64,000 nt of DNA from Ethanoligenens harbinense YUAN-3 (lineage in GTDB: Bacteria > Bacillota > Clostridia > Oscillospirales > Ethanoligenentaceae). Positions within the stretch are counted from its first letter, which is position 1. The number at the start of each line of letters is the position of its first letter. Made by a program: the position numbers and the translations under genes. The notes under the pieces were generated by a model. That model was not told the origin of the DNA and did no database searches. It saw only the letters and a program-made list of their open reading frames with translations. Positions 53,021-61,401 of the stretch are shown here, in pieces. The stretch is from assembly GCF_000178115.2 (NCBI RefSeq), contig NC_014828.1, positions 186,001 to 250,000 on the forward strand. Reading direction: 5' to 3'.

Positions 53021-55309
53021 ATGGACATCACCCCAAACGCACGCACCGTATTGGAAAAACGCTATCTGATCCGAGACGCGGACGGGAGGCCGACCGAAAC
53101 CATTGAGGAACTGTTTCACCGCGTGGCGGACGCCATCGCCGCGCCGGACAGGACCTATAACCCGGACGCCGACATCAAGGCGCTGGCCGACCGCTTTTAT
53201 GCCCGTATGACCAAACTGGAGTTTTTACCCAACTCGCCCACGCTGATGAACGCGGGGCGGCCGCTGGGGCAGCTCGCGGCTTGCTTCGTGCTGCCGGTGG
53301 AAGACAGCATGGAGGCCATCTTCGAGGCCATCAAGCAGGCGGCGCTCATCCACAAGTCGGGCGGCGGCACCGGCTTTTCCTTTTCGCGCCTGCGGCCCAA
53401 GGGCAGCACCGTCAACACCACAGGCGGCGTGGCTTCCGGCCCGGTGAGCTTCATGCGGGTGTTCAACATGGCCACCGAGGCCGTCAAGCAGGGCGGCACC
53501 CGCCGCGGCGCCAACATGGGCATCCTGCGGGTGGACCATCCCGATATCCTTGAATTTATCGACTGCAAGAAAAACAACGCCGATATTACGAATTTCAACA
53601 TCTCCGTGGGCATCACCGAAGCCTTCATGCGCGCGGTGGAAGCGGACGAGGAATACGACCTCATCGACCCCAACACCAAAGAGAGCACCGGGCGGCTGTC
53701 GGCCCGGGAAGTCTTTGAAAAGATCGTGGACGCGGCATGGCGCAATGGGGAGCCGGGCATCATCTTCCTCGACCGGCTCAACCGCGACAACATGGTGCCC
53801 TCGGTGGGCGCCATTGAGTCCACCAACCCCTGCGGGGAACAGCCGCTGCTGCCCTACGAGGCCTGCAACCTCGGTTCCGTCAACCTGCACCGGATGCTTC
53901 GGCGGCAGGAAGACGGCGCATCCGTCATCAACTGGGACAAGCTGGCCGACGTGGTGCGCGACGCAGTGCATTTTCTGGATAATGTCATCGACGCCAACCG
54001 CTATCCGCTTGCGCAAATCGACCATATGACCAAGCAGACCCGCAAGATCGGCCTGGGTGTGATGGGCTGGGCCGACCTGCTGCTGGAACTGGGTATCCCC
54101 TACAACAGCGACGAAGCCGTGGCACTGGGTGAAAAAGTGATGGGCTTTATCACCGACACCGCACGCTCGGCAAGCGCCGGGCTGGCACAAGTGCGCGGCG
54201 CCTTTCCGCTCTTTGAAGAAAGCACCTTGAAAAACGGCACGCCTGTGCGCAACGCCACTATGACCACCATCGCCCCCACCGGCACGCTGTCCATCATCGC
54301 AGGGTGCTCCAGCGGCGTGGAGCCGGTGTTTGCCTATGTGTTCATCCGCAATGTGATGGACGGCACCGAACTGGTGGAAGCGAATCCCGTGCTGCGGCAG
54401 TTGCTGGAGGAACGCGGGCTTTACAGCGAGGACCTGATGCGGCAGATTGCCCAAGAAGGTAGTCTGGCACACATCGACGCGCTGCCGGAGGACATCCGGC
54501 GGGTGTTCGTCTGCGCGCACGACATCTCCCCGGAATACCACATCAAGATGCAGGCGGCGTTCCAGCGCCGCACCGACAACGCGGTGTCCAAAACCGTGAA
54601 TTTCGCGCATGACGCAACCATTGCGGATGTGCGCCGGGTCTACATGCTGGCCTATGAGCTTGGCTGCAAGGGCGTGACCATCTACCGCGACGGCAGCCGC
54701 GACGCGCAGGTGCTCAACATCGGCAAAGTGAACGCGGAGAAACCTGCCGCTACGGAGGCTGCACCTTCTGTTTCCGGCACCGCGCGCGCCGCCGGTTTGC
54801 AGCCGCGCCCCCGCCCGAACGTGACCACCGGGTTCACCGAGCGCTGCCGCATTGGCTGCGGGAACCTCTACATTACCGTCAACTACGATGAAAACGGCAT
54901 CTGCGAGGTTTTCACCAACACGGGGCGGGCGGGCGGATGCCCGTCTCAGAGCGAGGCCACGGCGCGGCTGGTGTCCATTGGTCTGCGCGCCGGGCTGGAT
55001 GTGGACAGCATCATCGAGCAGCTCAAGGGCATCCGTTGCCCTTCCACCATCCGGCGACCGGGCATGCAGGCCACCTCCTGCCCCGATGCCATCGCTCGTG
55101 TGATCGAAAAGGTCAAGAATATTCAGGCCGGCGAGCCGGCGCAGGTATCCGCTGTTGTCGTGCAGGCGGAGAATGAAGCCGTGCTGCACCGCTGGGCCCC
55201 GCCGGAAAACACCCCGGCGATGAAATATTGCCCTGACTGCGGCGCCAAAATGGAGCACGAGGGCGGCTGCGTTATCTGCCGCAACTGCGGCTATTCCAAA
55301 TGCGGGTGA
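53021..55309 (+). CDS. nrdJ: Adenosylcobalamin-dependent ribonucleotide reductase (class II)
   Basis: 762-aa enzyme that makes deoxyribonucleotides using coenzyme B12. N-terminal domain (LEKRYLIRDADGRPTETIEE), active-site and radical-transfer segments (LPNSPTLMNAGRPLGQLAAC, STNPCGEQPLLPYEACNLGS with the catalytic Cys, NATMTTIAPTGTLSIIAGCS), and a C-terminal zinc ribbon (YCPDCGAKMEHEGGCVICRN, CGYSKCG). ATG 53021 has AAGGAGG nine bases upstream. The frame extends further up, across the hairpin and NrdR-like boxes, which excludes the longer start. Confidence 0.96.
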   Translation: MDITPNARTVLEKRYLIRDADGRPTETIEELFHRVADAIAAPDRTYNPDADIKALADRFYARMTKLEFLPNSPTLMNAGRPLGQLAACFVLPVEDSMEAIFEAIKQAALIHKSGGGTGFSFSRLRPKGSTVNTTGGVASGPVSFMRVFNMATEAVKQGGTRRGANMGILRVDHPDILEFIDCKKNNADITNFNISVGITEAFMRAVEADEEYDLIDPNTKESTGRLSAREVFEKIVDAAWRNGEPGIIFLDRLNRDNMVPSVGAIESTNPCGEQPLLPYEACNLGSVNLHRMLRRQEDGASVINWDKLADVVRDAVHFLDNVIDANRYPLAQIDHMTKQTRKIGLGVMGWADLLLELGIPYNSDEAVALGEKVMGFITDTARSASAGLAQVRGAFPLFEESTLKNGTPVRNATMTTIAPTGTLSIIAGCSSGVEPVFAYVFIRNVMDGTELVEANPVLRQLLEERGLYSEDLMRQIAQEGSLAHIDALPEDIRRVFVCAHDISPEYHIKMQAAFQRRTDNAVSKTVNFAHDATIADVRRVYMLAYELGCKGVTIYRDGSRDAQVLNIGKVNAEKPAATEAAPSVSGTARAAGLQPRPRPNVTTGFTERCRIGCGNLYITVNYDENGICEVFTNTGRAGGCPSQSEATARLVSIGLRAGLDVDSIIEQLKGIRCPSTIRRPGMQATSCPDAIARVIEKVKNIQAGEPAQVSAVVVQAENEAVLHRWAPPENTPAMKYCPDCGAKMEHEGGCVICRNCGYSKCG

Positions 55310-55361
55310 ACACAGTCCACTTTTGAGTTCAGGGAAGCATACCAAAACCATGCATACACAG

Positions 55362-55398
55362 CCTGAACAGGCGGCCGCAGGCCGCATTCAAGTTCAGG
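55362..55398 (-). repeat. Intergenic palindromic repeat, copy D1 (full length)
   Basis: The clearest copy. Outer arms CCTGAAC and GTTCAGG enclose the inner GCGGCC/GGCCGC core (55388-55370). The whole 37-nt unit is an imperfect palindrome. Confidence 0.75.
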
Positions 55399-55773
55399 AA
55401 AATTTCTTTAGAACAAAAAGCGCACAGCCTGAACGGGCGGCAAAGCCATCTCACCTCTTTGCTCTATTATGGCATGAGAAAAGAGCGCGGTATACTGCAA
55501 AAGTGCAGAAAAAGAGTGCCAAAATGCAGCGCGGACGCGGGGATAGACGGCGGGCAGCGCTGCCGCTTTGCATGGCGGGCATGTCCGGCGCAGGCCGACC
55601 GGCCGCCGTTTGCGGCGGGAAAATGCCGCCACTGTTTGAGCGCGGGCGAGTTTGGCGGCGTTTTCAGGGAGACAGTTTTTACTGTGTAACCTACTTTGGG
55701 CAAAGCGGATTAGCCCGCCGAAAGGCGTTTTTTGCATCCTTTTTGTCGCCACACAAAAAGGATGGCCCCCGCG

Positions 55774-55792
55774 GGCGGGCTGAGCCCGCAAA
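55774..55792. repeat. Intergenic palindromic repeat, copy D2
   Basis: Core GGCGGGCTGAGCCCGCAAA, near-perfect inverted repeat, followed by CAGGTTCAA. Confidence 0.6.
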
Positions 55793-55828
55793 CAGGTTCA
55801 AGCAAGTTTTCAGTGGATGGTACGCGCA

Positions 55829-55872
55829 CGGCCTGAAAGGGAGGCGGACACACGCCGCTTTCCAGTTCAGAA
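55829..55872 (-). repeat. Intergenic palindromic repeat, copy D3
   Basis: Core 55861-55843 on the minus strand reads AAAGCGGCGTGTGTCCGCC, with TTCTGAACTGG before it and CTTTCAGGC after it. Confidence 0.65.
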
Positions 55873-55904
55873 AAGTATAGATAAAACAACACGTGCATTA
55901 CCCT

Positions 55905-55940
55905 AAAAGGCGGTTGCAGACCGCATTTTAAATGCAGGCA
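55905..55940 (-). repeat. Intergenic palindromic repeat, copy D4
   Basis: Core 55927-55909 on the minus strand reads AATGCGGTCTGCAACCGCC. Confidence 0.6.
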
Positions 55941-55943
55941 CAC

Positions 55944-55990
55944 AAAAAACCATCTGTAATGCATCTTACGATGTTTACAGATGGTTTTTT
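55944..55990. terminator. Terminator of the kor (ferredoxin oxidoreductase) operon
   Basis: AAAAAACCATCTGTAA (55944-55959) pairs with TTACAGATGGTTTTTT (55975-55990). It has T runs on both sides and lies 30 bases past the last stop of the minus-strand operon. Confidence 0.85.
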
Positions 55991-56021
55991 ATATCGCCGT
56001 AGTATATACTGTATGTATATA

Positions 56022-56630
56022 CTATTTGTTATATTCCATTCCAATGCCGATGGCCTTGATATTTGCGTCCACCAGCGCGGCCTTGCGCGCGGGCACAGAC
56101 TTGCGCAGCCCCGCGATCACGGAATCATACGCCGCAAACTGCGTTTCGCGCAGCAGCTTGCCCAGCATGATCATATTCGCCAGGCCGTCGATCTTGTTCT
56201 CGCTGGCCAGCCGGGTGGCGGGAATGTAAAACGCGCGGATATCGTTGCGCTCCACTTTCCGGTCGATGAGGAACGAATCCAGCACCGCAACGCCGCCCGG
56301 CCGCACATGGTCGATGTATTTTAGGAATGAAGGCAGGTTCATCACCACGAACGCGTCCGGATCAGTCACCAGCGGGGAACCCACCGGATTACTCGAGATG
56401 CACACCCCGCAGTTGGCGGTTCCGCCGCGCATTTCCGGTCCATAAGAGGGCAGCCATGACACTTCGCGCCCCTCCAGCAGGCCGGCATACGCCATCACCT
56501 TGCCGGAAAACAGGATGCCCTGCCCGCCGAACCCGGCAAACAGCGTGGTCATGGAATACGGCTTCGCCTGCGCGCCATTACCCGCCGTGACCGGCGTATC
56601 GACTCGTTCGGAAGTGGTCGTCGCCATCAT
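56022..56630 (-). CDS. 2-oxoacid:ferredoxin oxidoreductase, gamma subunit
   Basis: 202-aa gamma (POR/KOR domain III) subunit: TTLFAGFGGQGILFSGKVMA, YGPEMRGGTANCGVCISSNP and VDANIKAIGIGMEYN. It completes the alpha-beta-gamma-ferredoxin set of a VOR/KGOR-type enzyme that oxidatively decarboxylates a 2-oxoacid with CoA and reduces ferredoxin. The start overlaps the beta subunit stop by four bases. There is an unusual extension of about 25 residues at the N terminus (MMATTTSERVDTPVTAG). Which 2-oxoacid is used is not readable. Confidence 0.9.
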   Translation of the reverse strand: MMATTTSERVDTPVTAGNGAQAKPYSMTTLFAGFGGQGILFSGKVMAYAGLLEGREVSWLPSYGPEMRGGTANCGVCISSNPVGSPLVTDPDAFVVMNLPSFLKYIDHVRPGGVAVLDSFLIDRKVERNDIRAFYIPATRLASENKIDGLANMIMLGKLLRETQFAAYDSVIAGLRKSVPARKAALVDANIKAIGIGMEYNK

Positions 56631-57412
56631 GCATGCACCTCCGCCTTTTGTTTCACAGTCTCATCCGCCGTTTCCGCATGCTTGTCCTTATACACGCCCA
56701 GCGGATAATACGGCATCATGTTTTCGCGCAGCCAATCCAGCGATTCCACCGGGGAAAGGCCCCAGTTGGTCGGGCAGGTGGAGAGCACTTCCACCAGCGT
56801 GAAACCTCTTCCCTCGATCTGATACCGGAACGCTTTGTGGATGGCTTTCTGCGCGGCGCGCACATGGGCGGGGCTGTCCACCGCCACACGCTCGATATAC
56901 GCCGCGCCGTCCAGCGTGGAAAGCATCTCGCAGATGCGCACCGGGTAGCCCGCCGTCTGCGTGTCGCGCCCGTACGGAGTGGTCTGGGTCACCTGGTTCG
57001 GCAAGGTGGTGGGGGCCATCTGCCCGCCGGTCATGCCGTAGATGGCGTTGTTGACGAAGATGACCGTGATGTTCTCCCCGCGCGTGGCGCTGTGCACGGT
57101 TTCGGCCGTGCCGATGGCGGCGAGGTCGCCGTCGCCCTGGTAGGTGAAGACCACGCTTTCCGGCAGCGCGCGCTTGATGCCGGTGGCCACGGCGGGCGCG
57201 CGCCCGTGCGCCGCTTCCACCATGTCGCAGGAGAAATAGTCATACGCCATCACCGCGCAGCCCACCGGGCAGACGCCGATGGTCCTGCCGCCGATATCGA
57301 ACGCATCCATTGCTTCGGCCACCAGCCGGTGGATGATGCCGTGCGTGCAGCCCGGGCAATAATGCAAGGGCGTATCGGTGAGCCCTTTCGGTTTTTGAAA
57401 TACGACCGCCAT
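56627..57412 (-). CDS. 2-oxoacid:ferredoxin oxidoreductase, beta (thiamine pyrophosphate) subunit
   Basis: 261-aa TPP-binding subunit. Fe-S cysteines in HYCPGCTHGII and GVCPVGCA; TPP/Mg motif TYQGDGDLAAIGTAE and VNNAIYGMTGGQMAPT; later LVEVLSTCPTNWG. These are characteristic of KorB/VorA-like proteins. It overlaps the alpha gene by one base (TAATG) and the gamma gene by four, so three subunits are translationally coupled. It binds TPP in the cytoplasm, where the enzyme carries electrons to ferredoxin. Confidence 0.94.
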   Translation of the reverse strand: MAVVFQKPKGLTDTPLHYCPGCTHGIIHRLVAEAMDAFDIGGRTIGVCPVGCAVMAYDYFSCDMVEAAHGRAPAVATGIKRALPESVVFTYQGDGDLAAIGTAETVHSATRGENITVIFVNNAIYGMTGGQMAPTTLPNQVTQTTPYGRDTQTAGYPVRICEMLSTLDGAAYIERVAVDSPAHVRAAQKAIHKAFRYQIEGRGFTLVEVLSTCPTNWGLSPVESLDWLRENMMPYYPLGVYKDKHAETADETVKQKAEVHA

Positions 57413-58476
57413 TACCGGTCACCTCCCAGTATCCGCTCGATCTCCGCGAGAACCTGTGCCGGCGTGGGGATTACGCCGCCGGTGCGGCCATAGAAATGCA
57501 CCGGGCGGCTGCAACTGATGGCCAGCCGTACATCGTCCGCCATCTGGCCCATGTTCATCTCCACGCTCAGAAACGCTTTGGCCGTTTTGGCCGCTTCGGC
57601 AAACGCGTCCGTCGGGAACGGCCAAAGCGTGATGGGGCGCAGCAGCCCCACGTTCAGCCCTTTGGCGCGCGCGGCCATCACCGCGCTTTTGGCCACGCGG
57701 GCCGACGCGCCGAACGCCGTGACCACCAGATCCGCGTCTTCTATATGGAAACGTTCGGAGCGCTGTTCGTTGGCAATGATGGTGTCATATTTTTTAAAGC
57801 GCTCGAAGTTGAGTTCTTCCAGTTCTTCCGGCTGGAGGTACAGCGAGTTGATGATATTGTGCGGGCGTTTGCCGCCGTGCCCGTTTGTCGCCCAGGTCTT
57901 GGGCGGCAGGTCGGCTTTCTGAGGCTCCTGCACCAGCACCGGTTCCATCATCTGGCCGAGCATGCCGTCCGAGAGGATCATAGCCGGCACGCGGTAATGG
58001 TCGCTGCGGTCGAATGCCATGAACACATGGTCCACCATCTCCTGCACCGAATCCGGCGCGAACACCAGCAGATGAAAATCGCCGTGCCCGGCCGCGCGGG
58101 TGGCCTGCCAGTAATCGGACTGCGAAGGCTGGATGCCGCCCAGTCCCGGCCCGCCGCGCTGCACGTTCACGATGAGGCAGGGCAGGTCGCAGGCCGCAAT
58201 ATAGGAAATGCCCTCGCTCTTGAGGCTGATGCCCGGAGAGGACGAGGATGTCATGGCGCGCACGCCTGCGCAGGCTGCGCCATACACCATGTTGATGGCC
58301 GCCACTTCGGATTCCGCCTGGAGATATGTACCGCCGATCTTGGGCATGCGTTTGGCCATATAGGCGGACACTTCGGTCTGCGGCGTGATGGGATAGCCGA
58401 AGAAATGCCGGCAGCCGGCGCCGATGGCCGCCTGAGCCAGCGCCTCGTTGCCCTTCATCAAAACTTTTTCAGGCAT
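57412..58476 (-). CDS. 2-oxoacid:ferredoxin oxidoreductase, alpha subunit (VorB-like)
   Basis: 354-aa PP/PYR subunit: EALAQAAIGAGCRHFFGYPI, TPQTEVSAYM, TSSSSPGISLKSEGISYIA and VQRGGPGLGGIQPSQSDYW, typical of VorB/KorA. The C-terminal domain binds partner subunits. ATG 58476 has a GGTAGGA site seven bases upstream. Relatives act on branched-chain 2-oxoacids (VOR) or 2-oxoglutarate (KGOR). With an ilv operon in the same window a role in branched-chain acid turnover is possible, but that is only a guess. Confidence 0.93.
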   Translation of the reverse strand: MPEKVLMKGNEALAQAAIGAGCRHFFGYPITPQTEVSAYMAKRMPKIGGTYLQAESEVAAINMVYGAACAGVRAMTSSSSPGISLKSEGISYIAACDLPCLIVNVQRGGPGLGGIQPSQSDYWQATRAAGHGDFHLLVFAPDSVQEMVDHVFMAFDRSDHYRVPAMILSDGMLGQMMEPVLVQEPQKADLPPKTWATNGHGGKRPHNIINSLYLQPEELEELNFERFKKYDTIIANEQRSERFHIEDADLVVTAFGASARVAKSAVMAARAKGLNVGLLRPITLWPFPTDAFAEAAKTAKAFLSVEMNMGQMADDVRLAISCSRPVHFYGRTGGVIPTPAQVLAEIERILGGDR

Positions 58477-58485
58477 GCACAAATC

Positions 58486-58692
58486 CTACCTTTCCACCAC
58501 GATGGCCACGTCCGGGCACATCAGCGCGCACATGGCGCAGCCGATGCAGAGCGTCATCTCGGCCACATGGGCGGGATGGTAGCCTTTACTGTTGAGCGTC
58601 TCCGATGAAAGCGCCACGATCCCTTTGGGGCAGGCGGTGGCGCACAAGCCACACCCCTTGCAGCGTTCTTCATCCACAATGATCCTTGGCAT
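58486..58692 (-). CDS. Ferredoxin-like subunit with two [4Fe-4S] clusters
   Basis: 68-aa bacterial-type ferredoxin domain with two CxxCxxCxxxCP motifs: CKGCGLCATACPKG and CIGCAMCALMCPD. In this gene order it is the fourth subunit (KorD/VorD) of the 2-oxoacid oxidoreductase and carries electrons from it. ATG 58692 has GGAGG upstream. It starts ten bases before the VorB gene and 66 bases after the MinD-like ATPase gene. A longer in-frame start was rejected for lack of a ribosome binding site. Confidence 0.94.
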   Translation of the reverse strand: MPRIIVDEERCKGCGLCATACPKGIVALSSETLNSKGYHPAHVAEMTLCIGCAMCALMCPDVAIVVER

Positions 58693-58757
58693 ATCAAAAT
58701 TACCTCCTGTCGGGCGCGACGATGCGCGCCCGATCGTTGCCAATACAGAACGGGCGG

Positions 58758-59420
58758 TCACCACGGGGGCACGACCCACATGGTCAGTGGATAAACCGAG
58801 GGCAGACGGGAGCGTGCGGCGTCGGCCAGCTCTTGCCGCACGCCGGTGTATATAAGCGGCAGGCCTGTGAGTGCCGCCGTCTGCTCCGCAAATGCCGCGG
58901 ATGCGGCCGGCACATCCGTGTCGGTCTCGTTCCCCAGATTGGTGTTGTTCACCAGGCCGGTGGCGGGCACGCGCGAAACCGCCTCGATCTCCCGCAGGAT
59001 CTGCACTGCTTCTTCGGGTGTGGATGTGAGCGGGCGGCGGGCATTGAACACATACAGATGCGCATAGTCCGCCGCCAAGATACGGTGCGCATACGCGCCA
59101 AGCGCCGCGGCGCCCGCGTCGTCCCCCCCGACATCCAGCACCACGGTATAAGACGTGTCGTCAAACACGGCAGCCAGTTCCCCGGGCAGCGCGGGCAGGT
59201 CGAGATTGGTGCCCGCGTAGATGGGCCGAATAACCCGCACGCCTGCGGCTTCAAGCGGACCTTTGCTGTCCGCCGCACGGAAATACGGGTTGACGATATC
59301 CATATCCACCAGACAGGTCTTCCGCCCCGCGCGGGCATTTTCCATCGCGAGGTTGACGGCAAAAGTTGTTTTGCCGCTGCCATAATGCCCGGTGATGATT
59401 TGCAATCGGCTTTGGAGCAT
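58758..59420 (-). CDS. MinD/ParA-type ATPase, first gene of the kor operon
   Basis: 220-aa P-loop ATPase: Walker A IITGHYGSGKTTFAVNLA (deviant for ParA/MinD, with the signature lysine region present), LVDMDIVNPYFRAAD (switch I/A' region), VVLDVGGDDAGAAALG (Walker B). In other Clostridia such ATPases also precede 2-oxoacid oxidoreductase genes; they may help in Fe-S cluster or enzyme assembly, but that is inferred from position. GGAGGAACCGA precedes the ATG. It shares the promoter with the kor genes; no DNA-segregation genes are nearby. Confidence 0.85.
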   Translation of the reverse strand: MLQSRLQIITGHYGSGKTTFAVNLAMENARAGRKTCLVDMDIVNPYFRAADSKGPLEAAGVRVIRPIYAGTNLDLPALPGELAAVFDDTSYTVVLDVGGDDAGAAALGAYAHRILAADYAHLYVFNARRPLTSTPEEAVQILREIEAVSRVPATGLVNNTNLGNETDTDVPAASAAFAEQTAALTGLPLIYTGVRQELADAARSRLPSVYPLTMWVVPPW

Positions 59421-59479
59421 TCGGTTCCTCCGGGGAGAAAATGCAAAACACGCATTCCATGTTTTGCCTGCATATCCCC

Positions 59480-59508
59480 ATTATATCATCTGTTTGCCAA
59501 AAAAACAA
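59480..59508 (-). promoter_or_regulatory. Promoter of the kor operon
   Basis: On the minus strand TTGTTT (59508-59503), a 17-bp spacer and TATAAT (59485-59480). Confidence 0.65.
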
Positions 59509-59522
59509 TCTGCAATACTTGG

Positions 59523-59541
59523 GGCGGGCGCAGTCCGCTTT
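59523..59541 (-). repeat. Intergenic palindromic repeat, copy F
   Basis: Core 59541-59523 on the minus strand reads AAAGCGGACTGCGCCCGCC. It overlaps the -35 box of the thiC promoter. Confidence 0.6.
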
Positions 59542-59567
59542 ACTTTTGGAGGATATTGTGGTATACT
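59539..59567 (+). promoter_or_regulatory. Promoter of thiC
   Basis: TTTACT (59539-59544), a 17-bp spacer and TATACT (59562-59567), starting transcription about 45 bases before the riboswitch. Confidence 0.55.
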
Positions 59568-59618
59568 GTCCATACCGTGCGCGCGGTCTGTCCGCGCCCA
59601 GGGTACAATTACATATTT

Positions 59619-59702
59619 GTTTGCGGGGGGACCGTTTCGGTTGAGAAGGTTAAAACCTGACCCTTTGAACCTGTTAGTTAAGACTGGCGTAGGGAAGCAA
59701 AC
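59619..59702 (+). promoter_or_regulatory. TPP (THI-box) riboswitch controlling thiC
   Basis: P1 GTTTGC (59619-59624) pairs with GCAAAC (59697-59702). Between them are the conserved TTGAGAAGG, ACCCTTTGAACCTG and GACTGGCGTAGGGAAGC segments of the thiamine-pyrophosphate aptamer. TPP binding represses thiC. Confidence 0.96.
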
Positions 59703-59724
59703 GCAGCGTTTATGGTTGCGTATG

Positions 59725-59754
59725 GAGCGTCTGCCTTTCCGGCAGGCGCTTTTC
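59725..59754 (+). terminator. Riboswitch-controlled terminator ahead of thiC
   Basis: AGCGTCTGCC pairs with GGCAGGCGCT, followed by TTTTC, 23 bases after the aptamer; the expected OFF-switch terminator. Confidence 0.75.
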
Positions 59755-59792
59755 TGATGGATTTCCCGCAGCCCCACAAAGGAGAATCACAT

Positions 59793-61091
59793 ATGGCATA
59801 CACTACACAGATGGACGCGGCCGCCAAAGGTATTCTGACCGAACAGATGCGCGCCGTGGCCGAAAAAGAAGGCATGGACCCCGACCTGCTGCTTGCGCGC
59901 GTGGCCGCCGGCCGCATCGCCGTCCCGGCCAATAAAAACCACAAATCGCTGGTGCCCGAGGGCATCGGGGAAGGCATGCGCACCAAGATCAACGTCAACC
60001 TCGGCGTGTCCAAGGACTGCTGCAACCTCGACGCCGAGCTCGACAAGGTGAAAGAAGCCATCAACCTCAAGGCCGAAGCCATCATGGACCTGAGCTCCTA
60101 CGGCAAGACGGGCGAATTCCGCCGCCGACTGGTCGAGATGTCCACGGCGTCCATCGGCACGGTGCCGGTTTACGACGCCGTCGGTTTCTATGATAAAGAC
60201 CTTGCGGACATCACGGCGGACGAATTCATCCGCGTGTTTGAGCAGCATGCTAAAGACGGCGTGGATTTCATGACGGTGCACGCGGGCATCAACCGGAACA
60301 CCGCCGCCACCTTTGCGCGGAGCGGCCGCAAGCTGAACATCGTCTCGCGCGGTGGCTCGCTGCTCTATGCGTGGATGCAGCTCAAAGGCGAAGAAAACCC
60401 GTTCTATGAGCGCTTTGACGAGCTGCTCGACATCTGCGCGGAATATGACGTGACCCTCAGCCTGGGCGACGCCTGCCGCCCCGGCTGCATCGCCGATTCC
60501 ACCGACGCCAGCCAGATTCATGAGCTGATTACGCTGGGCGAGCTGACCAAACGCGCGTGGGCACGCCATGTGCAGGTGATGATCGAAGGCCCGGGCCACA
60601 TGCGCCTAAATGAGATCGCCGCCAATGTGCAGCTGGAAAAACGGCTCTGCCACGGCGCGCCGTTCTATGTGCTGGGGCCGCTGGTCACCGACATCGCGCC
60701 CGGCTACGACCACATCACCAGCGCCATCGGCGGCGCGGTGGCGGGCGCCGCGGGCGCCGATTTTCTCTGCTATGTCACGCCCGCGGAGCACCTGCGCCTG
60801 CCCACCTATGACGATATGCGCGAGGGTATCTTCGCGGCGAAGATCGCCGCCCACGCCGCCGACCTTGCCAAAGGTACGGACGACGGCAAGTGGGACGACG
60901 CCATGGCCGACGCGCGCCGCGCGCTCGACTGGGAGAAGATGTTTGAACTGGCCATCGACCCCGAAAAGGCCCGCCGCTACCGCAAGGAATCCTTTCCCGA
61001 GGACAGCAGCACCTGCACCATGTGCGGCAAGATGTGCTCGGTGCGCAACATGAACAGTGTGATGGACGGCAAGGACGTCAACATCATCTGA
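59793..61091 (+). CDS. thiC: Phosphomethylpyrimidine synthase ThiC
   Basis: 432-aa radical SAM enzyme (non-canonical class) that converts aminoimidazole ribotide, a purine pathway intermediate, to HMP-P for thiamine. Conserved [47 protein letters not shown], and a C-terminal CxxCxxxxC-type cluster motif [13 protein letters not shown]. It draws on AIR, linking thiamine and purine synthesis. ATG 59793 has AAAGGAGAA eleven bases upstream. Expression is gated by the TPP riboswitch. Other thi genes are not in the window. Confidence 0.97.
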   Translation: MAYTTQMDAAAKGILTEQMRAVAEKEGMDPDLLLARVAAGRIAVPANKNHKSLVPEGIGEGMRTKINVNLGVSKDCCNLDAELDKVKEAINLKAEAIMDLSSYGKTGEFRRRLVEMSTASIGTVPVYDAVGFYDKDLADITADEFIRVFEQHAKDGVDFMTVHAGINRNTAATFARSGRKLNIVSRGGSLLYAWMQLKGEENPFYERFDELLDICAEYDVTLSLGDACRPGCIADSTDASQIHELITLGELTKRAWARHVQVMIEGPGHMRLNEIAANVQLEKRLCHGAPFYVLGPLVTDIAPGYDHITSAIGGAVAGAAGADFLCYVTPAEHLRLPTYDDMREGIFAAKIAAHAADLAKGTDDGKWDDAMADARRALDWEKMFELAIDPEKARRYRKESFPEDSSTCTMCGKMCSVRNMNSVMDGKDVNII

Positions 61092-61113
61092 TAAAAACGC
61101 ATCCCGTCTCCCA

Positions 61114-61150
61114 AGGGGCCGCCGCGGATTGAGATTCCGCGGCGGCCCTT
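61114..61150 (+). terminator. Terminator of thiC
   Basis: GGGCCGCCGCGGA pairs with TTCCGCGGCGGCCC around a 6-nt loop, followed by TTT, 25 bases after the stop. Confidence 0.8.
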
Positions 61151-61196
61151 TCCGCGCCCTTTTCAGGCAAAGCGCATGTCGTTTGGGAAAGGCTTC

Positions 61197-61235
61197 CCTG
61201 AACATGAACGCGGGTTGTACCCGCCCCGGCTTTCA
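61197..61235 (+). repeat. Intergenic palindromic repeat, copy E1
   Basis: Core at 61207-61225 reads AACGCGGGTTGTACCCGCC, with CTTCCCTGAACATG before it and TTTCAGGCTGCG after it. Confidence 0.65.
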
Positions 61236-61264
61236 GGCTGCGCGTGTGCTGTTCCGGCAAAGAC

Positions 61265-61305
61265 GTCTTGAACATAAATGCGGGCTGTGCCCGCCCCGCC
61301 TGCTT
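61265..61305 (+). repeat. Intergenic palindromic repeat, copy E2
   Basis: Core at 61277-61295 reads AATGCGGGCTGTGCCCGCC, the consensus itself. It follows copy E1 by 70 bp in direct orientation and lies just upstream of a promoter. Confidence 0.7.
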
Positions 61306-61308
61306 TGC

Positions 61309-61337
61309 TTGAATCCGGCGGCGTGATATGGTATACT
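61309..61337 (+). promoter_or_regulatory. Promoter of the 164-aa GNAT gene
   Basis: TTGAAT (61309-61314), a 17-bp spacer and TATACT (61332-61337), about 65 bases before the ATG. Confidence 0.65.
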
Positions 61338-61401
61338 CATTTAAATGGAGATTTGCCGTTTGCGGCAGAAAATCAGTCTGATCAAGGGGGAACCGCGCGC
61401 C

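Larger units (their letters stand above)
55310..56021. other. Gene-free stretch of about 700 bp packed with palindromic repeats
   Basis: No credible gene on either strand; open frames here run through repeats and hairpins. It holds repeat copies D1 to D4 (and a degenerate one at 55305-55330), a hairpin CATCCTTTTTG/CAAAAAGGATG at about 55734-55763 and, at its right end, the terminator of the kor operon. Whether the stretch encodes an RNA cannot be told. Confidence 0.6.

Noticed and set aside
53225-55387. Minus-strand open frame of about 720 codons opposite nrdJ
   Set aside because: Shadow of nrdJ; histidine- and glycine-rich, with no recognisable domain.
55323-55880. 185-codon plus-strand frame between nrdJ and the kor operon
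   Set aside because: It runs through several copies of the palindromic repeat and a hairpin; basic low-complexity sequence and no ribosome binding site.
55310-56021. Repeats considered as a CRISPR array
   Set aside because: Copies are in mixed orientation, unevenly spaced and diverged, and occur singly elsewhere in the window. No cas genes are present.
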